32,423 nt of DNA, from positions 1-32,423 of the forward strand of contig NZ_JAIOSW010000143.1 in NCBI RefSeq assembly GCF_021107415.1, given 5' to 3'. A model generated the notes under the pieces. That model searched no databases. It was not told the DNA's origin and saw only the letters and a list, made by a program, of their open reading frames with translations. Positions within the stretch are counted from its first letter, which is position 1, and each line of letters begins with the position of its first letter. Of the stretch, positions 7,062 to 14,086 are shown one piece after another. Made by a program: the position numbers and the translations under genes. This stretch comes from Desulfobacula sp. GTDB lineage: Bacteria > Desulfobacterota > Desulfobacteria > Desulfobacterales > Desulfobacteraceae.

Positions 7062-8003
7062 ATGAAATCCATCAAGAAAGTTAATCTTATTGGTATTATG
7101 GTTAATCAAATAAATAAAAAAATCCTGAACATGTCCGATCGTTCTATCGCGTGGCTGTTTACATTACCTACCCTTATTCTCCTGATATTCATCAATATCT
7201 ATCCTTTGATCTGGTCGATTTACCTGTCTTTTACCAATTTTAAGGCAAATCGTCCCGGTGTACCCATCGAATGGGTGGGAACCAAGTGGTATAAGAAAAT
7301 CCTTTTAAGTGAAGATGTCTGGGCAAACATGCAGGTCACAGCGCATTTCCTGCTATGGACTATAGTATTGCAAGCTTTATTAGGGTTATCTCTGGCCCTG
7401 CTGTTAAACAGAAAATTCAAAGGGCATGAGTTGATGACAACTGTGGTTGTATTGCCCATGATGCTGTCTCCGGCAGTTGTGGGGGTTTTTTGGACCTATA
7501 TCTATCAGCCGCAGACCGGTATTTTTAACTATATTGTTAATTTTTTTAAAGATTTTGGTGAGTTCACCATGATCGGGGATTTTATTCTTGCTCCATGGAG
7601 TATCGTCATAGTGGATACATGGATGTGGACACCTTTTGTCATGTTGATGTGCCTGGCGGGGTTGCGGTCAATACCGGATTATCTTTATGAAGCAGCAGAA
7701 GTTGATAGAGCCAGCAAATGGCAGCAGTTTATTCATATCACCTTACCCTCTGTTTTGCCTTTTTTGATGCTGGCGGTTTTATTCAGGGGAATCGAAAATT
7801 TCAAGATGTTTGATATGGTCAATGAGTTGACTGGCGGAGGGCCTGGCTCAATCACGGAACTTGCATCTATTCACCTTAAGAGAGCGGCATTTGAAAAATG
7901 GAGAACGGGTTACAGCTCCGCGTTTGCAGTCATACTTTTTGTAACTATCTTCGGGGCTGGAAATATTTATGTGAAATTTTTGAACAAATTGAAAGAGAAG
8001 TAG
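7062..8003 (+). CDS. ABC importer permease (MalF/UgpA-like)
   Basis: This 313-residue integral membrane protein is an inner-membrane half of the sugar-type importer. Six or so hydrophobic segments are visible, starting with WLFTLPTLILLIFINIYPLI and ending with FAVILFVTIFGAGNIYV. The cytoplasmic coupling loop EAAEVDRASKWQQFIHITLP near residue 213 matches the EAA motif, except that Arg stands where the usual Gly is found. No strong ribosome site precedes the ATG at 7062; Met13 (7098) or Met24 are alternative starts. It is separated from the next permease by 4 bp and certainly cotranscribed. Confidence 0.9.
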   Translation: MKSIKKVNLIGIMVNQINKKILNMSDRSIAWLFTLPTLILLIFINIYPLIWSIYLSFTNFKANRPGVPIEWVGTKWYKKILLSEDVWANMQVTAHFLLWTIVLQALLGLSLALLLNRKFKGHELMTTVVVLPMMLSPAVVGVFWTYIYQPQTGIFNYIVNFFKDFGEFTMIGDFILAPWSIVIVDTWMWTPFVMLMCLAGLRSIPDYLYEAAEVDRASKWQQFIHITLPSVLPFLMLAVLFRGIENFKMFDMVNELTGGGPGSITELASIHLKRAAFEKWRTGYSSAFAVILFVTIFGAGNIYVKFLNKLKEK

Positions 8004-8007
8004 TAAA

Positions 8008-8964
8008 ATGTCTACCCATCCGGATACATCCAGATCACCGCTGGAAGCTTCTTCGCTCAGTAAAAAAATTGCAGCGATTATCGTTATTGTATATGCAACT
8101 ATTGCTTTAATACCCATGCTGTTGATTGTAGCAACTGCATTCAAAAGCACAACCGACGCCATTACATATCCTCCAAAGGTTATTTTTAAACCGTCGCTGG
8201 AAGGAATTGTCAACCTTGCTACCAACAGAACCCGGCAATCTAAAGAGTATCTTGACTCGCTGCCTCCCCCAAAGGCCTGGTATGAAAAAATTGTCCGCAA
8301 ACGTCAAATGGTTATCACCGGGCAATCCAGATTTTTCCATCGATTTACAAACTCCCTGATCATCGGCTTTGGTGCTACCTTTTTTTCTGTATTTTTAGGG
8401 ACTTTTGCCGCGTATGCATTTTCTCGTTTTAAGATACCACTGAAAGACGACCTGTTGTTTTTTATTCTTTCGACACGTATGTTTCCTCCCATTGCAGCTG
8501 CCGTACCAATCTTTTTGATGTACCGAAAATTGGGCTTGAATGATACACACCTTGGAATGATTATTTTATATACCGTTGTTAACTTAAGTCTTTCAGTCTG
8601 GTTATTAAAAGGCTTTATGGATGAAATCCCAAAGGAATACGAAGAAGCCGCCCTGGTTGACGGGTATTCAAGGTTAAGTGCTTTTTTCAAAATCATTTTA
8701 CCCCAGGCAGCAACCGGTATTGCAGCAACCGCCATTTTTTGTTTGATTTTTTCATGGAACGAATATGCATTTGCTATTTTGCTAACCTTTAGAGAAGCAC
8801 AAACACTTCCCCCCTTTATACCGACAATTATCGGAGAGGGCGGGCTTGACTGGCCAGCTATTGCAGCGGCTACAACAATATTCATGTTACCTGTTATTAT
8901 CTTTACTATTGTATTAAGAAAACATTTACTCAGAGGAATAACATTTGGAGCAGTGAGAAAGTGA
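8008..8964 (+). CDS. ABC importer permease (MalG/UgpE-like)
   Basis: This is the second membrane half of the importer, 318 residues. It has a first membrane span AAIIVIVYATIALIPMLLIV, then a periplasmic region of about 90 residues (roughly 45-110, including KEYLDSLPPPKAWYEKI) that is longer than in many MalG-type permeases. After that come the remaining spans and a normal EAA loop EEAALVDGYSRLSAFFKIILP near residue 213. The C-terminal LLRGITFGAVRK is typical for the family. Its stop overlaps the next start by 4 nt (GTGA), so the small downstream protein is translationally coupled to it. The long loop may contact the binding protein. Confidence 0.92.
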   Translation: MSTHPDTSRSPLEASSLSKKIAAIIVIVYATIALIPMLLIVATAFKSTTDAITYPPKVIFKPSLEGIVNLATNRTRQSKEYLDSLPPPKAWYEKIVRKRQMVITGQSRFFHRFTNSLIIGFGATFFSVFLGTFAAYAFSRFKIPLKDDLLFFILSTRMFPPIAAAVPIFLMYRKLGLNDTHLGMIILYTVVNLSLSVWLLKGFMDEIPKEYEEAALVDGYSRLSAFFKIILPQAATGIAATAIFCLIFSWNEYAFAILLTFREAQTLPPFIPTIIGEGGLDWPAIAAATTIFMLPVIIFTIVLRKHLLRGITFGAVRK

Positions 8965-9158
8965 ATACAAATACTAAAAAAGGATGGATCAACAGATTGT
9001 TCCGCCGAGGACCAATGGAAAACATTGCCTCTGTGGTTATTGGTTTGGGAGTTTTTATGTTCATGCAACCCTTTTCTATATTTTTGTACTCCCATTCCTT
9101 TAAATTTATTTTAACCGGCACAATCGCATTTCTTGTTGTTAGTCACTTCCCAAAATAG
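8961..9158 (+). CDS. Small (65-residue) membrane protein inside the ABC importer operon
   Basis: The frame starts at a GTG that overlaps the permease stop (GTGA), a strong sign of real, coupled translation. A basic N-terminus (NTKKGWINRLFRRG) precedes two hydrophobic segments, roughly NIASVVIGLGVFMFMQPFSI and SFKFILTGTIAFLVVSH, so an inner-membrane hairpin is likely. It ends 12 bp before the first ATPase gene. The glycerol ABC operon of rhizobia also carries a small membrane ORF (glpU) among its transporter genes; I see a positional analogy but cannot establish homology. Function unknown; possibly an assembly or gating accessory. Confidence 0.7.
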   Translation: MNTNTKKGWINRLFRRGPMENIASVVIGLGVFMFMQPFSIFLYSHSFKFILTGTIAFLVVSHFPK

Positions 9159-9170
9159 TAATGAGGACTT

Positions 9171-10253
9171 ATGGCTGAGATTGTAATAAAAGATTTGAAT
9201 AAGAAATTTGGTGAGTTTACAGCCGTAAACAATTCCAATCTTACCATAAAAGATGGTGAGTTTTTTGTATTATTGGGTCCGTCAGGATGTGGGAAAACAA
9301 CTACTTTACGGATGATAGCCGGTTTGGAATTGCCCACCACCGGTAAAATTTTTCTCGACAATAAGGACGTCACTTTTTTACGGACATCCCAACGGGATAT
9401 AGCCTTTGTGTTCCAGCTATTTGCACTTTATCCCCACATGAATGTTGAAAAAAATATCGGTTTCCCTTTAAAAATTCAAGGGGTTTCAAAAAGACAGATC
9501 AAGGATAAGGTTATAGAGGTTTCTAAAATGCTTCACCTTGAGCATCTGCTGAAATTAAAGGTATCTGGTCTGTCCGGCGGGGACAGGCAAAGAGTTGCAC
9601 TTGGAAGATCCATCATTAGAAGGCCCAAGGCTTTTTTAATGGATGAACCTCTCGGTGCTTTAGATGCTGAGTTTAGGGAAATGATGTGTTTTGAATTAAG
9701 AAAACTCCACAATGACATTAATGCCACAACAGTTTATGTCACACACGATCAAATCGAAGCGATGTCCATGGGAGACAGGGTCGGCATCATGAATAAAGGC
9801 ATCGTGCTCCAGGCAGATGATCCCTTAACGATTTATAACAAGCCAAAAACCATGTTTGTCGGCAAATTTATCGGCAGCCCGGCTATGAATTTTATTAAAA
9901 TCAATTCCGTCATCCAGAAAGGGAAAAAATCAATTAAAATCAACGATAGAAAGATTGAAATTCCTAAAACCCATGAAGACAGCAAAGCAACCTGTCATTA
10001 TCTGGGAATCAGACCTGAAAATATTGTTATTACGAACGATGGAGAAGTCAGAGGTAAGGTGTTTGGTGTCGAATACCTTGGTGCGCACCAGATAGTTACA
10101 GCAGACACTGAAGTCGGAAGGCTGAAAGTGAGAACTTCAAGTCATATTCAATTAATGATAAATGATACTATCGGGTTACATTTCCTTCCTGATAATATCA
10201 TTATTTTTAATGGTGAGACCGAGGTTGCTTTGAAAAGTCAGTTTATACTATGA
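9171..10253 (+). CDS. ABC importer ATPase 1 (UgpC/MalK-like)
   Basis: This 360-residue nucleotide-binding subunit has Walker A GPSGCGKT at 36-43, Q-loop FVFQ near 79-82, signature LSGGDRQ at 134-140, Walker B FLMDE at 155-159 and switch histidine 192 in VTHD. Residues from about 235 on form the regulatory OB-fold domain found in carbohydrate importers (GIRPENI). GAGGA lies 6 nt before the ATG. All catalytic residues are present, so it is expected to hydrolyse ATP. It is paired with a second, different ATPase 47 bp downstream, implying a heterodimeric motor rather than the usual MalK homodimer. Confidence 0.93.
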   Translation: MAEIVIKDLNKKFGEFTAVNNSNLTIKDGEFFVLLGPSGCGKTTTLRMIAGLELPTTGKIFLDNKDVTFLRTSQRDIAFVFQLFALYPHMNVEKNIGFPLKIQGVSKRQIKDKVIEVSKMLHLEHLLKLKVSGLSGGDRQRVALGRSIIRRPKAFLMDEPLGALDAEFREMMCFELRKLHNDINATTVYVTHDQIEAMSMGDRVGIMNKGIVLQADDPLTIYNKPKTMFVGKFIGSPAMNFIKINSVIQKGKKSIKINDRKIEIPKTHEDSKATCHYLGIRPENIVITNDGEVRGKVFGVEYLGAHQIVTADTEVGRLKVRTSSHIQLMINDTIGLHFLPDNIIIFNGETEVALKSQFIL

Positions 10254-10300
10254 TTATTAACATCATTTTCTATAACTTAATAAATTTAAGAAAAATATAA

Positions 10301-11320
10301 ATGTCTGAAGTAAAACTAAAAAATATAACAAAAAAATTTGACCAAACATTAGCAGTTTCTGATTTATCCTTAACGATTAAGCATGGTGAGTTTGTAGTTT
10401 TACTGGGCCCGACCGGTGCCGGAAAAACGACAACCCTGAGGCTGATAGCAGGTTTAGAATCAGCTGATCAGGGCAAAATTTTTATTAACGGACAAGACAG
10501 TACAAAATCGCAGCCCGCGCAAAGAGATGTGGCTTTTGTGTTTCAACAGTATTCATTATACCCCAATTATTCTGTATATGATAACCTGGCTTTTCCTTTA
10601 CGCTCGCCTTACAGGAAAATGAACAAACAAGATATTGATAAAAAAGTTCGTGATATTGCAACGACTCTGCATATAGAGGACAAACTTAAAAACAAATCCA
10701 CCCATTTATCAGGAGGAGAAATGCAGCGTGTTGCCATTGGCAGGGCGCTTGTACGTGAACCCAATATTTTCCTGATGGATGAACCACTGTCTTCACTTGA
10801 TGCAAAACTCAGAGAAGAATTAAGACTCGAGCTGAAAAATATTCAGGTCAACCTTCAAGCAACCCTTCTTTATGTAACACATGATCATGTTGAAGCGACA
10901 ACAATGGCTGATCATATCGGTATTTTAAAAGAAGGTGAGCTGATTCAGTTTGATACGCCTGATACTATATATAATCAGCCAAATTCCATTTATGTTGCCG
11001 ACAGACTGGGTTCACCCAAAATAAATATCATGCCGTCGCATCTTTTAAACATTGATATTCCTGAAAATGTAAAATATATCGGCGTTCGTCCGGAAAATGT
11101 AACCATTGATGAAACGGCACAAATGCAAGCACATATTGAAACCATACAAAATCTTGGAGTTGAAAAGATCATATCAATGAGTATCAATGGTGAGATTATT
11201 CGTGCGATTGTCAGACCGGATGAATTTCATAAAATTCATGATACGGTCAAAGTTCATATCACAAGAAAAAATATGCTGTTTTTTGATAAAAATTTCCAAA
11301 GGATTCAAATCAAACAATAG
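10301..11320 (+). CDS. ABC importer ATPase 2 (UgpC/MalK-like)
   Basis: This is a second, distinct ATPase of 339 residues: Walker A GPTGAGKT at 36-43, Q-loop FVFQQ, signature LSGGEMQ at 136-142, Walker B FLMDE at 157-161 and His194 in VTHD. The C-terminal regulatory domain is shorter than in ATPase 1 but keeps GVRPENV. Both ATPases look catalytically complete. Two separate ATPase genes in one carbohydrate importer operon are also known from the rhizobial glycerol transporter GlpSTPQV. It is the last gene of the importer unit; the ribosome site is weak and no terminator hairpin follows. Confidence 0.92.
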   Translation: MSEVKLKNITKKFDQTLAVSDLSLTIKHGEFVVLLGPTGAGKTTTLRLIAGLESADQGKIFINGQDSTKSQPAQRDVAFVFQQYSLYPNYSVYDNLAFPLRSPYRKMNKQDIDKKVRDIATTLHIEDKLKNKSTHLSGGEMQRVAIGRALVREPNIFLMDEPLSSLDAKLREELRLELKNIQVNLQATLLYVTHDHVEATTMADHIGILKEGELIQFDTPDTIYNQPNSIYVADRLGSPKINIMPSHLLNIDIPENVKYIGVRPENVTIDETAQMQAHIETIQNLGVEKIISMSINGEIIRAIVRPDEFHKIHDTVKVHITRKNMLFFDKNFQRIQIKQ

Positions 11321-11378
11321 ATTATACTGTGATAAATCATAAAAACTAATATTATGCAACTTCCTTAGTCCGTAATCC

Positions 11379-11512
11379 GGTTGGGTGCGGATTGCGAATC
11401 ACATGCCCTCTGTGACAGTATGAGTGAGACACTTGGCGGTCTTAACGCGCAACTTTCGGTAAGAGCCTGTACAGAATTGCAATCAACCGTTCCCTGCAAT
11501 CCCCACCCAACC
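11379..11512. repeat. GC-richer island bounded by a 17-bp inverted repeat
   Basis: GGTTGGGTGCGGATTGC (11379-11395) and GCAATCCCCACCCAACC (11496-11512) are reverse complements at 16 of 17 positions, enclosing exactly 100 bp. The enclosed DNA is visibly richer in G and C than the surrounding genes. Reading frames cross it on both strands (up to 87 codons) but show no family features. It may be a structured RNA, a miniature mobile element or a relic; identity is not known. Confidence 0.55.
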
Positions 11513-11786
11513 TCCTCGGCATACCCAAACTCAATATTACTCCATCCAATATCTTCAGTATTCTGAATAAATACTTTCGTTGATCTAACCAAAAACAAAC
11601 TTGATGTATAAAAAAATACTATGTGCATGGTTTCATCTGTTAATCAATCTTCTTATTTTTTTACAGGGTTTTTAAATATTGGTAGAGATTGATGAAAATG
11701 AAAATAATTTGGTCGCGTAAGCACCAAAGAGATGAATATGGAAAGTCTGGCATTAGGCAATTTAAGGCATAATTATAATGGGTATC

Positions 11787-11876
11787 ATGACAAGAAAAAA
11801 AATTTCTATCAATGATTTTTACAAAAAAAAATCAACGGGTGAAAAGGTCAGCTGGCTCACCTGCTACGATTACCCA
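11787..11876 (+). pseudogene. N-terminal fragment of a PanB-like (ketopantoate hydroxymethyltransferase family) gene
   Basis: From the ATG at 11787 (or 11778 in the same frame) the translation MTRKKISINDFYKKKSTG followed by EKVSWLTCYDYP matches the start of PanB-type proteins, where a short helix leads into an (L/W)LTAYDYP strand. Similarity stops abruptly within CCCAA near 11875, where IS91 transposase coding begins in another frame. No remainder of the gene is visible downstream. I therefore call a truncated relic, broken by the mobile element. The family call rests on about 30 residues. Confidence 0.5.
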
Positions 11877-12390
11877 ATCCGAGCTATTACCGGCAACTTA
11901 TTTTCATCTGGTGTTTACGCTTCCCCATGACCTGAACCCAAACCATTCTGGATCATTTCCATCTGCATTGCCTCGTTCCCGGAGGCGTGCTGTCAAATGA
12001 CCGGGAGACCTGGACCCCGTCCAAGAAGAACTATCTTTTCAGGACACAGTCAATGGTAAAGGCATTCAAAATCATTTACATCAAAGGTCTCAGGCAATTC
12101 TATGAAGCCGGTGATTTTACCTTCCCCGGCGAGACGGCAAAATATGAAACACCTGCCGGGTTCAACCGACTGATAAAAATCATTAAAAAAAAGAAATGAG
12201 GTTTGAGGCAACAGAATTTATCCGCAGGTTCCTGCTCCATGTTTTACCCAGAGGATTTAAGAAAATCCGGCATTTCGGTTTTTTTTCTCCCCGATATAAA
12301 GCAAAAAACATAAAACTGATCAGAGAATTTTTACAGGATGACTGCAAAGAGTATATTCCTCCTGTTGAGGGACCTCAAATATCAAATTAA
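11875..12390 (+). pseudogene. Decayed IS91-family (HUH) transposase
   Basis: Three fragments in alternating frames match IS91-type transposases in the correct order. Fragment 1 (11875 to about 11944) reads ELLPATYFHLVFTLPHDLNP. Fragment 2 (about 11942-12199) reads HFHLHCLVPGGVLSND, which holds the metal-binding H-x-H motif (11960-11968), and then PSKKNYLFRTQSMVKAF to IIKKKK. Fragment 3 (12196-12390) reads EFIRRFLLHVLPRGFKKIRH, the family C-terminal motif. About 60 residues are missing between fragments 1 and 2. The region carrying the catalytic tyrosines is missing between fragments 2 and 3. The element is dead; ends and target site were not identifiable. Confidence 0.85.
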
Positions 12391-12491
12391 ACAATTGTGA
12401 TCTCTTTTTGGGCGCGACTACTGATAAAACGCTTTTGGTTTTGTTTTTTCTATAGTTGTGTTGCGATCTAAATAAGAAACTTGCCTTGATT

Positions 12492-12502
12492 TTCGGTCCG
12501 AA
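12492..12502 (+). promoter_or_regulatory. Palindrome upstream of the toxin-antitoxin operon
   Basis: TTCGGTCCGAA is a perfect 5+1+5 palindrome lying 34 bp before the antitoxin ATG, in the expected promoter zone. Phd/YefM antitoxins repress their own operons by binding such sites, so this is a candidate operator. No convincing -35/-10 pair could be assigned. Confidence 0.4.
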
Positions 12503-12535
12503 TTTGATACCATATTAAGATTGGAGGATTTAAAA

Positions 12536-12814
12536 ATGAATATTACCAATGACATAAAGTCTGTTACTTATCTTAAATCAAAAGCCGCTGTTTTGTTAAA
12601 TCAAATTAATGAAACTCACCGTCCGGTGATCATCACTCAAAACGGAGAACCTCGTGCAGTTCTTCAGGATCCTGAAAGTTATGAAAATATGCGCAATGCG
12701 ATTGGTTTGTTAAAGCTTTTATCCCAAGGGGAAAATGACGTTCGAAGTGGTAATGTTAAAGCTCAAGAGGAAGTTTTCAAAGGCATTGAGAATTCGCTGA
12801 AAGAAAAGCTCTAA
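12536..12814 (+). CDS. Phd/YefM-family antitoxin
   Basis: This 92-residue protein has the Phd/YefM pattern: an N-terminal DNA-binding part (VTYLKSKAAVLLNQINETHR), the hallmark RPVIITQNGEPRAVLQDPES and a charged C-terminal tail that would wrap the toxin. The frame opens at a TTG at 12521, but GGAGG (12523-12527) sits 8 nt before the ATG at 12536, which I use. It overlaps the toxin start by 1 nt (TAATG), the usual coupled arrangement. Expected role: neutralise the ParE/RelE toxin and autorepress the operon. It lies beside IS91 debris, consistent with acquired DNA. Confidence 0.92.
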   Translation: MNITNDIKSVTYLKSKAAVLLNQINETHRPVIITQNGEPRAVLQDPESYENMRNAIGLLKLLSQGENDVRSGNVKAQEEVFKGIENSLKEKL

Positions 12815-13143
12815 TGAATCCAAAATATCAAGTAATTTGGACCCATGTTGCTGAAAATGATTTAAAAGAAATCATTGAGTATGTTTCAAATGACAGACCT
12901 CAAGCTGCGTTAAAAATTCTTAAAACCATTAAGGATAAAGCTTCAAATCTATATACCCTCCCGGAAAGAGGCCGTATTGTACCGGAACTTAAGGATCAAG
13001 GGATATTACAATATCGAGAATTAGTTATTCCACCATGGCGCCTGTTATACAGGATAATGGATCGGAAAATATTTGTATTATCAGTAATAGATTCTCGGCA
13101 GAATGTTGAAGATATTCTTTTAAAAAGAATGATTAATTTGTAA
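12814..13143 (+). CDS. ParE/RelE-superfamily toxin
   Basis: This 109-residue toxin matches the ParE branch: VIWTHVAENDLKEIIEYV at the N-terminus, the middle LYTLPERGRIVPEL and the C-terminal YRELVIPPWRLLYRIMDRKI with VIDSRQNVEDILLKR. ParE proteins poison DNA gyrase whereas RelE proteins cleave ribosome-bound mRNA; sequence here favours ParE-like but does not settle the target. It is full length with no lesion. Translation is coupled to the antitoxin (1-nt overlap), and its 3' end overlaps the convergent Nudix gene by 11 bp. Confidence 0.9.
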   Translation: MNPKYQVIWTHVAENDLKEIIEYVSNDRPQAALKILKTIKDKASNLYTLPERGRIVPELKDQGILQYRELVIPPWRLLYRIMDRKIFVLSVIDSRQNVEDILLKRMINL

Positions 13144-13672
13144 TTGAGATCGGACCTTCCCTTAACCGGTCAATGACTATTTTGGGAGAATCAAGCCCGA
13201 AACGGTTTATATCAAGGTTGGTAAGTTCCATAAAATAAAAGTCAGAAACATCATCAGAGGCTTTTATGGTATCAAAATCATCAACACTGCATAAAAAGGC
13301 AAAATCTATAATGCTGTATGTGACAGTTTTGTAAACGTATGTATTGGGGACAGAACAAAAATATTTAAGAGAGGTAATTTTTAGGTTGAGTTCTTCTTTT
13401 ATTTCTCTTATCAGACAGGCTTCAATTGTTTCTCCCGGGTCGGTAAAGCCGCCTGGAAAATCCAGCATTCCTTTTGCCGGATCATATCTGCGTTTTGTGA
13501 CCAGCAATTCACCCTTTTTATTGAAAATCAGGGCAATCCCTGCGGCAGCCGTATTTAAATAAAATTTAAAATTGCAGGAACTGCACAAAAAAGATTTTTC
13601 ATCAGATATTACAAGACTTTTCCCTCCACATTGAGGGCAATATTTAAAAAGATAGTCGTTCGGGTTTTTCAA
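13133..13672 (-). CDS. Nudix hydrolase with N-terminal zinc ribbon
   Basis: The 179-residue protein has a zinc ribbon (Cys12, Cys15, Cys30, Cys33 in CPQCG and CSSC) followed by a Nudix domain. The Nudix box at 75-97 keeps G-x5-E-x7-RE-x2-EE (GGFTDPGE, REIKEEL), with Asn in place of the last Gly. Nudix enzymes hydrolyse nucleoside-diphosphate-linked substrates; the zinc ribbon resembles that of NudC-like NADH pyrophosphatases, but the protein is shorter. Start: a TTG at 13672 with AGGA about 11 nt upstream and no nearby ATG, so moderately certain. It is the last gene of the marR-led minus run. Confidence 0.88.
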   Translation of the reverse strand: MKNPNDYLFKYCPQCGGKSLVISDEKSFLCSSCNFKFYLNTAAAGIALIFNKKGELLVTKRRYDPAKGMLDFPGGFTDPGETIEACLIREIKEELNLKITSLKYFCSVPNTYVYKTVTYSIIDFAFLCSVDDFDTIKASDDVSDFYFMELTNLDINRFGLDSPKIVIDRLREGPISITN

Positions 13673-13694
13673 AAAAATTATTTTCCTATTTGGT

Positions 13695-14054
13695 TCAGCA
13701 GGTTAAGTGGAAACAAGCGCCGACCTTCCGGTTTATTTTTATTTTTTGATTGTATAATTCTACAGCCCGCTTATTTGAATCGATGTCGACATTAATGGTC
13801 AAGCGATCGAATAGGGATAACAAATTTTCGTCCACCTGCATCCGGCCTGATGCGCCGGTTCCAATAATAATATCTTCAGGTTCAGCGCTGATGAGTGCTT
13901 TGATGTCATTATATTCCAGAAAATGACCGGTTTTTCGTATCCAGTTGTCAATGACTATACCTGAAGAAAGAATGATCAGATCAGTGGTAAAGGGTTTACC
14001 GTTAATGATCATTCTTCCAAACTGATAAGCATCTATGTTAGGCATCGGCATCAT
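13695..14054 (-). CDS. Mth938-like domain protein (DUF498 family)
   Basis: This 119-residue single-domain protein has the hallmarks of the Mth938/NDUFAF3 family: an N-terminal YQFGRMIINGKPFTTDLIIL strand pair, a central GHFLEYNDIKALI and the conserved DIIIGTGASGRMQVD loop. The fold is known, but the biochemical role in bacteria is not settled. It sits between the acyl-CoA dehydrogenase (32 bp upstream) and the Nudix gene (22 bp downstream), probably in one transcript. The ATG at 14054 lacks a strong ribosome site; Met2 or Met4 are possible. Confidence 0.82.
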   Translation of the reverse strand: MMPMPNIDAYQFGRMIINGKPFTTDLIILSSGIVIDNWIRKTGHFLEYNDIKALISAEPEDIIIGTGASGRMQVDENLLSLFDRLTINVDIDSNKRAVELYNQKIKINRKVGACFHLTC

Positions 14055-14086
14055 CTATTCATCCATACCCGAATGGTATTCAATGA

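Larger units (their letters stand above)
11321..12535. other. Gene-poor, relic-bearing stretch
   Basis: About 1.2 kb contains no intact gene. From left to right it holds a GC-richer island with a long inverted repeat (11379-11512), AT-rich sequence without recognisable content (about 11590-11780), the start of a PanB-like gene (11787-11876), the decayed IS91 transposase (11875-12390) and the leader of the toxin-antitoxin pair. It looks like a scar of insertions and deletions. Confidence 0.75.

Noticed and set aside
8304..9095. Long minus-strand ORF (263 codons) opposite the second permease
   Set aside because: It is a shadow of the permease and small-protein genes; it has no ribosome site, and the plus frames carry the EAA motif and coupled starts.
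5628..11320. Direct assignment of the importer as the rhizobial GlpSTPQV glycerol transporter
   Set aside because: Two ATPases and a small membrane ORF are shared, but as I recall the rhizobial binding protein is considerably longer than the 441 residues here; only analogy is claimed.
11379..11512. Integron attC site reading of the inverted repeat (GTTGGGT and ACCCAAC core-like ends)
   Set aside because: The core-like boxes are in the reverse order of an attC (GTTRRRY first, RYYYAAC last), and no integrase or cassette gene is nearby.
11365..11628. 87-codon minus-strand ORF across the GC-richer island
   Set aside because: No recognisable family, no clear ribosome site, and it is explained by raised GC; described as an island instead of a gene.
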